A stretch of DNA of 64,000 bases from Pseudomonas frederiksbergensis (GTDB lineage Bacteria; Pseudomonadota; Gammaproteobacteria; Pseudomonadales; Pseudomonadaceae): NCBI RefSeq assembly GCF_900105495.1, contig NZ_FNTF01000002.1, forward strand, positions 4,518,501 to 4,582,500, given 5' to 3'. Positions 18,117 to 27,854 of the stretch are shown one piece after another; within the stretch, counting starts at the first letter, position 1; the number at the start of each line of letters is the position of its first letter. The position numbers and the translations under genes were made by a program. The notes under the pieces are model-generated. The model was not told where the DNA came from and ran no database searches. It saw nothing but the letters and a program-made list of their open reading frames with translations.

Positions 18117-18734
18117 ATGAGCGAATGGATAGCCGTAATCACCATTACAATACTCGCATGCATCAGTCCAGGACCGGATTTCGCCATGGTTTGCCGCAAC
18201 GGATTGCTATTGTCTCGACGAGCAGGCGTCCTCACAGCGGTGGGAATTGGTATGGGGGTGCTTGTCCACGTGTGCTATACGCTGCTCGGACTAGGGTTAG
18301 TGCTTCAACAAACGCCTTGGTTGTTCAATGCGCTGAAGCTGGCTGGAGCGGCGTATCTCGTCTACCTAGGCATCAAAATGCTTCGTTCCAAACCGGCTAT
18401 TGAACAGCTAGACGCACCGCCACCCGCCATGTCAGATCTGGCAGCTCTGCGTACGGGATTTCTCACGAACGCGTTGAATCCTAAAACATCGATCTTCATC
18501 GTTAGTGTGTTCATTGGTGTAGTACGGCCGGACACCGCCTTGACAGTGCAAATTGCATATGGACTGTTCATCGCTGGGGCGCACGCGGTGTGGTTCAGCC
18601 TCATCGCGCTGTGCTTCTCAGCCGGGAGGGTGCGCGAGAAATTGATGGCCGCACGACAATGGATTGACCGGATTTTTGGCGGCCTACTCGTGAGCTTCGC
18701 AATATTACTGACAATCGCTCAGCGTTCAGCTTGA
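18117..18734 (+). CDS. LysE/RhtB family amino-acid exporter
   Basis: 205 aa with six hydrophobic segments. The N-terminal SPGPDFAMVCRNGLLLSRRAGV motif and the later GFLTNALNPKTSIFIVSVF motif are the LysE/RhtB signatures. It exports an amino acid or derivative across the inner membrane. It starts 116 bp from the divergent LysR gene, its likely regulator. Confidence 0.9.
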   Translation: MSEWIAVITITILACISPGPDFAMVCRNGLLLSRRAGVLTAVGIGMGVLVHVCYTLLGLGLVLQQTPWLFNALKLAGAAYLVYLGIKMLRSKPAIEQLDAPPPAMSDLAALRTGFLTNALNPKTSIFIVSVFIGVVRPDTALTVQIAYGLFIAGAHAVWFSLIALCFSAGRVREKLMAARQWIDRIFGGLLVSFAILLTIAQRSA

Positions 18735-19158
18735 GTTGAATGGGCCTTTGCGCAGGGATGGCGGGATGTGATTGTTATCGACGGCCGTCACGCGACACTC
18801 CAATGGCCCAGGCTGGCATTGCTCATGCGGATTGAGTACGCGCATCCACATCACTTGCAGACTCAGCTCTGATCTTGAACCAGAGGGAGTACATCGCTGG
18901 CAGGGTTCTCATCATGGGACTAGCCGCCAAGACCTCGCGCACCTGCGCGGCAATAGCGCGCAACCCTGTCCGCTCCGCGCCCATAACCCGAAAGGCCACC
19001 GGGTATGGCGCCCAAGCAACATCACGCAGAGCGCGAGCATCTCGCAGGTTAATTTTAGCCAGTGTGACCGGCAGTACTCCGGGCAACGGGCAATACCTCC
19101 CTCCCTTTTATCGCCTTTGAACCAGAAACTCATTTCAAGGACTTGTGCTTCCGATATT
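18735..19158. other. 424-bp gap with no supported gene
   Basis: Several overlapping open frames occur on both strands (for example minus 18823-19086 and plus 18772 onwards) but none has a ribosome site, recognisable domain or consistent codon use. The sequence is GC-rich enough to give chance frames. It may contain a decayed gene; I see no repeat or RNA gene. The 3' end carries the promoter and GntR-type operator of the following operon. Confidence 0.5.
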
Positions 19159-19170
19159 ATGGTATACCAT
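19159..19170. promoter_or_regulatory. GntR-type operator A (AA_synth operon)
   Basis: ATGGTATACCAT, a perfect 12-bp palindrome, 39 bp upstream of the AA_synth gene. The same motif precedes four other transcription units between 26 and 35 kb. The TGGT-AT-ACCA core is of the kind bound by FCD-type GntR regulators such as the one encoded at 24746-25498. Confidence 0.8.
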
Positions 19171-19208
19171 CATACGCACAGACACTCTTATCCCCAACGG
19201 AGCAGCCC

Positions 19209-19799
19209 ATGAGTTTCGAAATTCGCAAGATCGTCAGCTATGTCGAAGAAACCTTTATCGAAGGCGGCAAGGCTACGGACAAGCCTGTGACCATGGTCGG
19301 GCTGGCCGTGGTGATGAAAAACCCTTGGTTGGGTCGCGGCTTTGTCGAAGACCTGAAGCCGGAAATTCGCGCCAACTGCTCTGACCTCGGTGCGCTGATG
19401 GTCGAGCGCCTGGTGGGCATCATCGGCGGCGCCGAGAAGATCGAGGCTTATGGCAAGGCCGCCGTAGTGGGCGCCGACGGTGAAATCGAGCACGCCTCCG
19501 CCGTGATCCATACCCTGCGCTTCGGCAACCATTACCGCGAAGCGGTGAAAGCCAAGAGTTACCTGAGCTTCACCAACAAGCGCGGCGGCCCGGGCACCTC
19601 GATTCAGATCCCGATGATGCACAAGGACGACGAAGGCCTGCGTTCGCACTACATCACCCTGGAAATGCAGATCGAAGACGCGCCGCGCGCCGATGAAATC
19701 GTCGTGGTTCTGGGTTGCGCCGATGGCGGCCGCCTGCACCCACGTATCGGCAACCGTTACATCGATCTCGAAGAGCTGGCCGCTGAAAACGCCCAGTAA
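19209..19799 (+). CDS. amino acid synthesis (AA_synth, PF06684) family protein
   Basis: 196 aa, full length for the AA_synth (former DUF1185) family. GGAG precedes the ATG at 19209. Characteristic segments include VTMVGLAVVMKNPWLGRGF near residue 28 and KAAVVGADGEIEHASAVIHT. The family has known folds but, as far as I know, no proven reaction. First gene of a long catabolic operon under a TGGTATACCA operator; it may act on a ring-opened nitrogenous intermediate, which is inference from neighbours only. Confidence 0.85.
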   Translation: MSFEIRKIVSYVEETFIEGGKATDKPVTMVGLAVVMKNPWLGRGFVEDLKPEIRANCSDLGALMVERLVGIIGGAEKIEAYGKAAVVGADGEIEHASAVIHTLRFGNHYREAVKAKSYLSFTNKRGGPGTSIQIPMMHKDDEGLRSHYITLEMQIEDAPRADEIVVVLGCADGGRLHPRIGNRYIDLEELAAENAQ

Positions 19800-19842
19800 T
19801 CAAGGTCGGTAAGAACAACAAAAAGGCATGCAGGAGCGCTCC

Positions 19843-20676
19843 ATGATTCGGCTCACCGCTGAACGCACCCCGGCTGGCACCAGTTACCTGGCGACCGGCC
19901 AAGGCCAGCCCGTGGTTTTGATCCACGGCGTGGGCCTGAACAAAGAAATGTGGGGCGGCCAGGTCGTTGGCCTGGCCACGAAGTACCGTGTGATTGCCTA
20001 CGACATGCTGGGTCATGGCGCCAGCCCGCGCCCGGAAAGCGGCACGCCCCTGCTCGGCTATGCCGACCAGTTGCTTGAACTGCTCGACCACCTGCAACTG
20101 CCTCAGGCGACGGTGATCGGCTTTTCCATGGGCGGGCTGGTGGCGCGGGCCTTTGCTTTGCATTACCCGCAACGCCTGCAAGGCCTGGTGGTGCTCAACA
20201 GCGTGTTCAATCGCAGCCCCGAACAGCGTGCTGGCGTTATCGCCCGCACCGCTCAAGCGGCCGAGCACGGACCGGACGCCAACGCCGAAGCCGCGCTATC
20301 GCGCTGGTTCAGCCGTGAATATCAGGCGGCCAACCCGGCGCAGATTGCGGCCTTGCGCCAAACCCTGGCAGACAATGACCCGCAGGGATACCTGACCACC
20401 TATGAGCTGTTTGCGACCCAGGACATGTACCGCGCTGACGATCTGGGCTGCATCCAAGTGCCGACGCTGATCGCCACCGGTGAACTGGACCCAGGTTCCA
20501 CACCGGAAATGGCCGAGCAATTGGCCGCACGCATTCCCGGCGCGACAGTTGCCGTGCTCGCCGAGCAGCGGCATATGATGCCCGTAGAATCACCGCGCCT
20601 GGTCAACCAGCTGCTGTTGGAGTTTCTCGACACGGTGCACTCCCGACAAAATCAAATAAAGGGGATCGTTGCATGA
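19843..20676 (+). CDS. alpha/beta hydrolase of the ring-degradation operon
   Basis: 277 aa from the ATG at 19843 (GGAG six bases upstream; an ATG at 19828 lacks one). Oxyanion-loop HGVG, nucleophile motif GFSMGG, acid in ATGELDPGSTPE and the C-terminal catalytic histidine in EQRHMMPVE complete the triad. By position with a flavin monooxygenase system and a succinate-semialdehyde dehydrogenase it is a candidate for the amide-cleaving step, analogous to TgnD of the Acinetobacter trigonelline pathway. It overlaps the next gene by 4 bp. Confidence 0.85.
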   Translation: MIRLTAERTPAGTSYLATGQGQPVVLIHGVGLNKEMWGGQVVGLATKYRVIAYDMLGHGASPRPESGTPLLGYADQLLELLDHLQLPQATVIGFSMGGLVARAFALHYPQRLQGLVVLNSVFNRSPEQRAGVIARTAQAAEHGPDANAEAALSRWFSREYQAANPAQIAALRQTLADNDPQGYLTTYELFATQDMYRADDLGCIQVPTLIATGELDPGSTPEMAEQLAARIPGATVAVLAEQRHMMPVESPRLVNQLLLEFLDTVHSRQNQIKGIVA

Positions 20677-22154
20677 CACTCGCACGCTTCCAGATGTGCA
20701 TCGGCGGTGAATGGGTCGATGCCCTCTCCGGCAAGACTTTTGAAAGTTTGAACCCCGCCCTGGCTCAAGCCTGGGCTGAATTACCCGATGCCGACGAAGC
20801 CGATGTCGAGCGCGCCGTGCAGGCTGCGCAGACGGCTTTCGACAGCCCGGCCTGGCGCGGTCTGACCGCCACCGCTCGCGGCAAACTGTTGCGCCGCCTC
20901 GGTGACCTGATCGCTGAAAACAAGGAGCATCTTGCGCAGCTGGAAAGCCGCGACAACGGCAAGCTGATTCGCGAAACCCGTGGTCAGGTCAGCTACTTGC
21001 CGGAGTTCTTCCACTACACCGCAGGCCTGGCGGACAAACTCGAAGGCGGCACCCTGCCCCTCGACAAGCCGGACCTGTTTGCCTACACCGTGCACGAAGC
21101 CATGGGCGTGGTTGCCGCGATCATTCCCTGGAACAGTCCGCTGTACCTGACCGCGATCAAGCTCGCCCCGGCCCTGGCGGCGGGCAACACCATCGTGATC
21201 AAACCATCGGAGCACGCCTCCGCCACCATTCTCGAACTGGCCCGTCTGGCGCTGGAAGCCGGCATCCCGCCGGGCGTGGTCAACGTCGTTACCGGCTACG
21301 GCCCAAACACCGGCGCCGCCCTCACCCGCCATCCGCTGGTGCGCAAAATCGCCTTCACCGGCGGTGCTGCCACTGCCCGGCATGTGGTGCGTAGCAGCGC
21401 TGAAAACTTCGCCAAGTTGTCGCTGGAACTGGGCGGCAAATCACCCAACATTATCTTTGCCGATGCCGACCTCGACAGCGCGATCAACGGTGCGATTGCC
21501 GGGATCTATGCAGCATCAGGCCAGAGCTGCGTTTCCGGCTCGCGGTTGTTGGTGCAGGACGAAATCTACGATGAGTTCGTCGATCGTCTGGTCGAACGTG
21601 CCAAGCGCATCCGCATCGGTAACCCGCAGGAAGACAGCAGCGAAATGGGCCCCATGGCCACCGCACAGCAACTGGCTGTGGTCGAAGGCCTGGTCGCCGA
21701 TGCCATCGCCGAAGGTGCGCGCCTGCGCCTGGGCGGCAAGCGTCCGCAAAATCTGGGCGATGGCTGGTTCTACGAGCCGACCCTTTTTGAATGCGACCGC
21801 AACTCCATGAAGATCATGCAGGAAGAAGTCTTCGGTCCGGTGGCCTCGGTCATCCGGTTCAAAGATGAAGCCGAAGCCCTGGCGATTGCCAACGACTCGC
21901 AGTTCGGCCTCGCCGCCGGTATCTGGACCCGCGACCTGGGCCGTGCCCATCGCCTGGCCCGGGACGTGCGCTCGGGGATTATCTGGGTCAATACCTACCG
22001 AGCCGTCTCGGCCATGGCGCCGATCGGCGGCTTCAAGAACAGCGGCTATGGACGCGAGAGCGGCATCGATTCGGTGCTGGCCTACACCGAGTTGAAAACG
22101 GTGTGGATCAACCTCTCTCAGGCACCCATGCCTGACCCCTTCGTGATGCGCTAG
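20673..22154 (+). CDS. NAD(P)-dependent aldehyde dehydrogenase
   Basis: 493 aa, normal length. Cofactor and catalytic motifs: IIPWNSPLYL near residue 150, FTGGAATARHV, LELGGKSPN with the active-site Glu near residue 255, and GQSCVSGSRLLV with the catalytic Cys near residue 289. Its ATG overlaps the hydrolase stop (ATGA). In the proposed pathway it would oxidise the aldehyde or hydroxylactone formed by ring opening, like TgnC. The exact substrate is unproven. Confidence 0.9.
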   Translation: MTLARFQMCIGGEWVDALSGKTFESLNPALAQAWAELPDADEADVERAVQAAQTAFDSPAWRGLTATARGKLLRRLGDLIAENKEHLAQLESRDNGKLIRETRGQVSYLPEFFHYTAGLADKLEGGTLPLDKPDLFAYTVHEAMGVVAAIIPWNSPLYLTAIKLAPALAAGNTIVIKPSEHASATILELARLALEAGIPPGVVNVVTGYGPNTGAALTRHPLVRKIAFTGGAATARHVVRSSAENFAKLSLELGGKSPNIIFADADLDSAINGAIAGIYAASGQSCVSGSRLLVQDEIYDEFVDRLVERAKRIRIGNPQEDSSEMGPMATAQQLAVVEGLVADAIAEGARLRLGGKRPQNLGDGWFYEPTLFECDRNSMKIMQEEVFGPVASVIRFKDEAEALAIANDSQFGLAAGIWTRDLGRAHRLARDVRSGIIWVNTYRAVSAMAPIGGFKNSGYGRESGIDSVLAYTELKTVWINLSQAPMPDPFVMR

Positions 22155-22166
22155 GAGACCGCCGAC

Positions 22167-22652
22167 ATGATCGAACCCGGCATTTACAAAGACGTCATGA
22201 GCTCGTTCCCATCCGGGGTCACGGTGGTCACCACCCTGGACCCGGACGGTGGCATCGTCGGCATCACCGCCAGCGCCTTCAGCGCCCTGTCGATTGATCC
22301 GGCACTGGTGCTGTTCTGCCCCAACTACGCCTCGGACACGTACCCGATCCTGCGTGACAGCAAGCAGTTCGCGATTCACCTGCTATCGGCCGACCAGACT
22401 GCCGAAGCGTATGCGTTTGCGGGCAAAGGCAAGGACAAGGCCAAAGGCATCGACTGGCACCTCAGCGAGCTGGGCAACCCGCTGTTGCGCAAAGCCACGG
22501 CGATCATCGAGTGCGAACTGTGGCGTGAATACGACGGCGGCGATCACGCGATCATTGTCGGCGCGGTGAAGAACCTGATTCTGCCCGAGCAACCGGTCAC
22601 GCCGATGATCTATCACAAAGGCAAGCTGGGCCCGCTGCCCACCCTGGCCTGA
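22167..22652 (+). CDS. flavin reductase, copy 1
   Basis: 161 aa of the non-flavoprotein flavin reductase family (HpaC/FRED type): FPSGVTVVTTLDPDGGIVGITASAFSALS near residue 12 and the C-terminal GGDHAIIVGAV. It reduces FMN or FAD with NAD(P)H for a partner monooxygenase. AGGAG lies upstream of the ATG. A close paralogue of equal length, with the same start MI-AIYK-VM-SFPSGVTV, lies at 34756-35241 beside the LLM monooxygenase. It is in an operon that contains no monooxygenase of its own. Confidence 0.92.
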   Translation: MIEPGIYKDVMSSFPSGVTVVTTLDPDGGIVGITASAFSALSIDPALVLFCPNYASDTYPILRDSKQFAIHLLSADQTAEAYAFAGKGKDKAKGIDWHLSELGNPLLRKATAIIECELWREYDGGDHAIIVGAVKNLILPEQPVTPMIYHKGKLGPLPTLA

Positions 22653-22678
22653 TGTTTATCTTCAGGGCGCAGGTCCAT

Positions 22679-22766
22679 GTGGGAGCGAGCCTGCTCGCGA
22701 TGACGGCAGCACATTCAACATCAATGTGAGTGACACACCGCTATCGCGAGCAGGCTCACTCCCACA
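22679..22766. repeat. Pseudomonas REP doublet (REPIN), type 1
   Basis: TGTGGGAGCGAGCCTGCTCGCGAT and its near inverse ATCGCGAGCAGGCTCACTCCCACA flank about 40 bases of unrelated sequence. This is the usual inverted pair of Pseudomonas REP elements. It sits between two genes of the same operon and could form a long stem in the mRNA. Confidence 0.88.
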
Positions 22767-22796
22767 TAGAGCGCCTCCACTTTCTTGGGAGCCGGC

Positions 22797-24272
22797 ATGA
22801 ACCCAGCAACCTCGCAACTGTTCCGCCAGCAAGCCTACATCGACGGCCAATGGCTGGATGCGCCCGATGGCGCCTGTCAGGACATTTTCAACCCGGCCAC
22901 CGGCGAAAAGATCGGCCAAGTGCCGAACCTTGGCGCCGCAGAAGCTCGTCAAGCCATCGCCGCCGCCAACAAAGCCTGGCCGACCTGGCGTGCTCTGACC
23001 GCCAAGGAACGCAGCCAGACTCTGAAACGCTGGCACGCGCTGATGATTGAAAATGCCGATGCGCTGGCAGAAATCCTCACCCTCGAACAAGGCAAGCCAC
23101 TGGCCGAAGCCAAGGGCGAAATCCTCTACGCGGCGAGTTTCATCGAGTGGTTCGCCGAAGAAGCCAAGCGCATCTACGGCGACACCATTCCCAGCCACAA
23201 AGGCGATGCACGCATTGTGGTCAGCAAGGAACCGATCGGCGTGGTTGCGGCCATCACCCCGTGGAATTTTCCGGCGGCGATGATCACCCGCAAGGCCGGC
23301 CCGGCGCTGGCGGCCGGTTGCCCGTGCATCGTCAAACCGGCACCGGAAACCCCGTTTTCGGCGCTGGCCATGGCCGCGTTGGCGGAACAGGCCGGGATTC
23401 CACCGGGCATTTTCAATGTGATCACCGGCGACGCCGTGGCCATCGGTGGCGAGCTGACCGCCAGCCCGCTGGTGCGCAAACTGTCGTTCACCGGTTCCAC
23501 CGCCATAGGCAAGTTGCTGATGGCGCAGTGCGCGCCAACCCTGAAAAAAGTCTCACTGGAACTGGGAGGCAACGCGCCCTTCATCGTGTTCGACGATGCT
23601 GATCTGGAGCGTGCCGTAGAAGGTGCGCTGATCGCCAAGTTCCGCAATGCCGGGCAAACCTGTGTCTGTGCCAATCGCTTCCTGGTGCAGAGCGGCATTC
23701 ATGATGCTTTTGCCACGCGACTGGCCGAGCGCGTGGCGCAACTGAACGTCGGCAGTGGCTTCGAGGCAGGTGTCACTCAAGGTCCGCTGATTAACGAACG
23801 CGCGGTGGCCAAAGTCGAAGACCACGTTCAGGACGCCCTCTTCCAAGGCGCCCGACTGCTTTGCGGCGGCGAACGCCATGCACTGGGGCACGGATTCTTC
23901 CAGCCAACCGTGCTGGCCGGCGTGACCGGTGACATGAAAGTCGCTCAAGAAGAAACCTTCGGCCCGCTGGCTGCCGTGTTCCGCTTCGACACCGAAGCCG
24001 AAGCTGTGCAGTTGGCCAACGACACCGAATTCGGCCTCGCGGCTTACTGCTACACCCGCGATCTGGGCCGCGCCTGGCGCATGAGTGAAGCGCTGGAATA
24101 CGGCATGGTCGGGATCAACGAAGGGCTGATTTCCACCGAAGTCGCGCCCTTTGGCGGGATCAAATCCTCGGGTCTCGGTCGTGAAGGATCCAAGTACGGC
24201 ATCGAAGATTATCTGGAGCTCAAATACACCTTGATGGGCGGGCTCGACGATTTTGGGAGCACACCGCGATGA
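22797..24272 (+). CDS. NAD(P)-dependent succinate-semialdehyde dehydrogenase
   Basis: 491 aa, start at 22797 with GGGAG six bases upstream. It has the SSADH-type motifs ITPWNFPAAMITRKAGPALAAG, FTGSTAIGKLLM, LELGGNAPFIVFDDADL and the active site GQTCVCANRFLVQ with adjacent cysteines, as in GabD. It converts succinate semialdehyde to succinate, the exit to the TCA cycle, and corresponds to TgnE in the trigonelline scheme. It is separated from the flavin reductase gene only by a REP doublet. Confidence 0.92.
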   Translation: MNPATSQLFRQQAYIDGQWLDAPDGACQDIFNPATGEKIGQVPNLGAAEARQAIAAANKAWPTWRALTAKERSQTLKRWHALMIENADALAEILTLEQGKPLAEAKGEILYAASFIEWFAEEAKRIYGDTIPSHKGDARIVVSKEPIGVVAAITPWNFPAAMITRKAGPALAAGCPCIVKPAPETPFSALAMAALAEQAGIPPGIFNVITGDAVAIGGELTASPLVRKLSFTGSTAIGKLLMAQCAPTLKKVSLELGGNAPFIVFDDADLERAVEGALIAKFRNAGQTCVCANRFLVQSGIHDAFATRLAERVAQLNVGSGFEAGVTQGPLINERAVAKVEDHVQDALFQGARLLCGGERHALGHGFFQPTVLAGVTGDMKVAQEETFGPLAAVFRFDTEAEAVQLANDTEFGLAAYCYTRDLGRAWRMSEALEYGMVGINEGLISTEVAPFGGIKSSGLGREGSKYGIEDYLELKYTLMGGLDDFGSTPR

Positions 24273-24658
24273 GCAATGAAAAGTACGAAAAAGGCCTGAA
24301 AATCCGCACCCAGGTGCTGGGCGAAGCCTACGTGAACCGCTCCATCGAAAACGCCGACGACTTCACCCGGCCTCTTCAGGAGATGGTCACCGAGTACTGC
24401 TGGGGCCACGTCTGGGGCCGTGAGGGCTTGTCGCTTAAAGAACGCAGCATGATAAACTTGGCAATGATTTCGGCCCTCAACCGGCCTCACGAACTCAAGC
24501 TGCATGTACGCGGTGCCTTGCGTAACGGGCTGAGTCGTGAACAAATACGCGAAATTTTGCTTCAAGTCGGTATTTATTGCGGTGTCCCCGCTGCCGTAGA
24601 CAGTTTCCGGCTCGCCCGTGAAGCCTTCGCCGAAGCCGATGCCGAGGCCTCCAGTTAA
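24269..24658 (+). CDS. carboxymuconolactone decarboxylase family protein
   Basis: 129 aa, full-length single-domain CMD/AhpD-like protein: KYEKGLKIRTQVLGEAYVNRS at the N-terminus, then LSLKERSMINLAMISALNRPHELKLHVRGALRNG and EILLQVGIYCGVPAAVDSF. It lacks the CxxC of AhpD, so a decarboxylase/isomerase-like role is more likely than peroxidase. Its ATG overlaps the SSADH stop. Its place in the pathway is unknown. Confidence 0.9.
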   Translation: MSNEKYEKGLKIRTQVLGEAYVNRSIENADDFTRPLQEMVTEYCWGHVWGREGLSLKERSMINLAMISALNRPHELKLHVRGALRNGLSREQIREILLQVGIYCGVPAAVDSFRLAREAFAEADAEASS

Positions 24659-24745
24659 CCCTTGGCTGTTTTTGATGACCTGAGCACGATGATCCTGGAT
24701 CGAAGTGCTCTTTTTGCATGGACAGCCACACTCAGAGCGGACCCC

Positions 24746-26064
<1,319 letters not shown>

Positions 26065-26070
26065 CATCTC

Positions 26071-26364
26071 CTAGGGCGCCACGCCCTCGACAATGATCAC
26101 CTCGGCCCGGGCCACGCCCGCGCGGTGCCGTTTCGCCTCTTGATATTGCTCACTGTGATAACAGGCCAGCGCCTGCTCGTAAGAATCGAACTCGATGACC
26201 ACGCTGCGTTGTGGGGTCGGCCGACCTTCCATCGCTTCGCTGCGCCCGCCGCGTGCCAACAGCTTCCCGCCATATAAAGCGAACGCCGCCGGGGCGCGTT
26301 GGGTGTATTGGCTGTATTGATCGGGGTCGGTGACATCCACGTGAGCAATCCAGTACGCCTTCAT
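26071..26364 (-). CDS. DUF1330 family protein
   Basis: 97 aa, full length for DUF1330, a dimeric alpha-beta barrel fold: AYWIAHVDVTDPDQYSQYT at the start and EGRPTPQRSVVIEFDSYEQALACYHS at the centre. AGAGGT precedes the ATG. The family has no established reaction. It is convergent with the Nudix gene and divergent from ribBA; operator B at 26391-26402 lies in the shared 71-bp promoter region, so it is probably part of the same regulon. Confidence 0.85.
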   Translation of the reverse strand: MKAYWIAHVDVTDPDQYSQYTQRAPAAFALYGGKLLARGGRSEAMEGRPTPQRSVVIEFDSYEQALACYHSEQYQEAKRHRAGVARAEVIIVEGVAP

Positions 26365-26390
26365 AGTGACCTCTTGGCTCAGTTTGTATT

Positions 26391-26402
26391 ATGGTATACC
26401 AA
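26391..26402. promoter_or_regulatory. GntR-type operator B (DUF1330 / ribBA)
   Basis: ATGGTATACCAA, within the longer TATTATGGTATACCAATAAA. It is located between the divergent DUF1330 and ribBA genes and identical to operator A in ten central bases. Confidence 0.8.
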
Positions 26403-26435
26403 TAAATATACCCACCCAACACTGAGAGTTCCAGC

Positions 26436-27545
26436 ATGGCCTTCAACAGCATCGAAGAAATCATCGAAGATTACCGACTAGGCAAGATGGTGCTTCTAGT
26501 CGATGACGAGGACCGGGAAAACGAAGGCGATCTGCTGCTCGCCGCCGACCGTTGCACCGCCGAGGCCATCAGCTTCATGGCCCGCGAAGCCCGGGGCCTG
26601 ATCTGCCTGACCCTGACCGACGCGCACTGCCAGCGCCTCGGTCTGGAGCAGATGGTGCCGAGCAATGGCAGTGTGTTCAGCACTGCGTTCACCGTGTCCA
26701 TCGAGGCCGCCGTGGGCGTGACCACCGGTATTTCCGCCGCCGATCGGGCGCGTACGGTGGCCGCCGCCGTCGCTGCCGATGCTGGTCCCACGGACATAGT
26801 GCAGCCCGGCCATATCTTCCCGCTTCGCGCCAAGGAAGGCGGCGTGCTGACCCGCGCCGGACACACCGAAGCCGGTTGCGACCTCGCGCGCCTGGCCGGC
26901 TTCACTCCCGCATCGGTGATCGTCGAGGTAATGAACGACGACGGCACCATGGCCCGCCGCCCTGACCTGGAAGTCTTCGCGCGCAAGCATGGGATCAAGA
27001 TCGGCACCATCGCCGACCTGATCCACTATCGCCTGAGCACCGAGCACACCGTGGTGCGCATCGGTGAACGCGAATTGCCCACGGTGCACGGGACGTTCCG
27101 GCTGATCACCTTTGAGGATCGCATTGAAGGTGGCGTCCACATGGCGATGGTCATGGGGGACATTCGTCGGGAAGAACCGACCTTGGTGCGGGTGCACGTG
27201 ATCGACCCGCTGCGGGACCTGGTGGGCGCCGAATACAACGGCCCGTCCAACTGGACATTGTGGGCGGCGCTGCAACGAATCGCTGAAGAAGGCTGCGGCG
27301 TGGTGGTCGTACTGGCCAATCATGAGTCATCGCAAGCGTTGCTGGAACGCGTGCCCCAACTCACACAGCCGCCACGGCAATTCAACCGATCGCAATCGCG
27401 CATCTATTCTGAAGTAGGGACCGGTGCGCAGATTCTGCAAGATCTGGGCGTGGGCAAGTTGCGTCATCTCGGCCCACCGCTGAAATACGCAGGCTTGACC
27501 GGTTACGACCTGGAAGTGGTCGAGAGCATCCCGTTCACCGGATGA
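26436..27545 (+). CDS. ribBA: RibBA-like 3,4-dihydroxy-2-butanone-4-phosphate synthase
   Basis: 369 aa. The N-terminal RibB domain is intact (DDEDRENEGDLLLAADR near residue 25, the HTEAGCDLARLAGF segment near 140) and makes the four-carbon riboflavin precursor. The C-terminal GTP-cyclohydrolase-II-like domain lacks the zinc cysteine cluster (GD--GSxxCDC) and is probably inactive, as is common in Pseudomonas RibBA proteins. The gene is unlinked from other rib genes and lies behind operator B, which suggests extra flavin supply for the flavin-dependent monooxygenase system of the same regulon. Confidence 0.9.
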   Translation: MAFNSIEEIIEDYRLGKMVLLVDDEDRENEGDLLLAADRCTAEAISFMAREARGLICLTLTDAHCQRLGLEQMVPSNGSVFSTAFTVSIEAAVGVTTGISAADRARTVAAAVAADAGPTDIVQPGHIFPLRAKEGGVLTRAGHTEAGCDLARLAGFTPASVIVEVMNDDGTMARRPDLEVFARKHGIKIGTIADLIHYRLSTEHTVVRIGERELPTVHGTFRLITFEDRIEGGVHMAMVMGDIRREEPTLVRVHVIDPLRDLVGAEYNGPSNWTLWAALQRIAEEGCGVVVVLANHESSQALLERVPQLTQPPRQFNRSQSRIYSEVGTGAQILQDLGVGKLRHLGPPLKYAGLTGYDLEVVESIPFTG

Positions 27546-27568
27546 ATCCGGAGCTTTCGGAGGGCTTT

Positions 27569-27662
27569 TGTGGCGAGGGAGCTTGCTCCCGTTGTAGCTG
27601 CGCAGCAGTCCTATTTTTTGGGGCCGCTTCGCAGCCCAGCGGGAGCAAGGTCCCTCGCCACA
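27569..27662. repeat. Pseudomonas REP doublet (REPIN), type 2
   Basis: TGTGGCGAGGGAGCTTGCTC and its near inverse GAGCAAGGTCCCTCGCCACA flank about 50 bases. The sequence family differs from the doublet at 22.7 kb. It lies just after ribBA and could act as a transcript end. Confidence 0.88.
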
Positions 27663-27732
27663 GGGCAAGCCCCTCCACCACAAAAAACCGCTTTTGGCTG
27701 ATAGCCGGTAAGGCAAAGTGCTTGCACAAAGT

Positions 27733-27759
27733 TTGGAATACCATAATATGATATTCCAT
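27733..27759. promoter_or_regulatory. GntR-type operator C, double site (ABC importer)
   Basis: Two overlapping-type copies in tandem: TTGGAATACCAT at 27733-27744 (reverse complement ATGGTATTCCAA, identical to operator D) and ATGATATTCCAT at 27748-27759. About 95 bp upstream of the ABC substrate-binding protein gene. Confidence 0.78.
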
Positions 27760-27854
27760 AGACCGGACGATCATAATCGACCAGATGGACCTACTGCTCC
27801 CGATAGGCGGGCATCAACAGCCCGCTCACAAACACAACAAATGAGGGCGTAAAA

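Noticed and set aside
18772..19212. Plus-strand 146-aa frame before the AA_synth operon
   Set aside because: Covers the promoter and operator A, no domain, no ribosome site.
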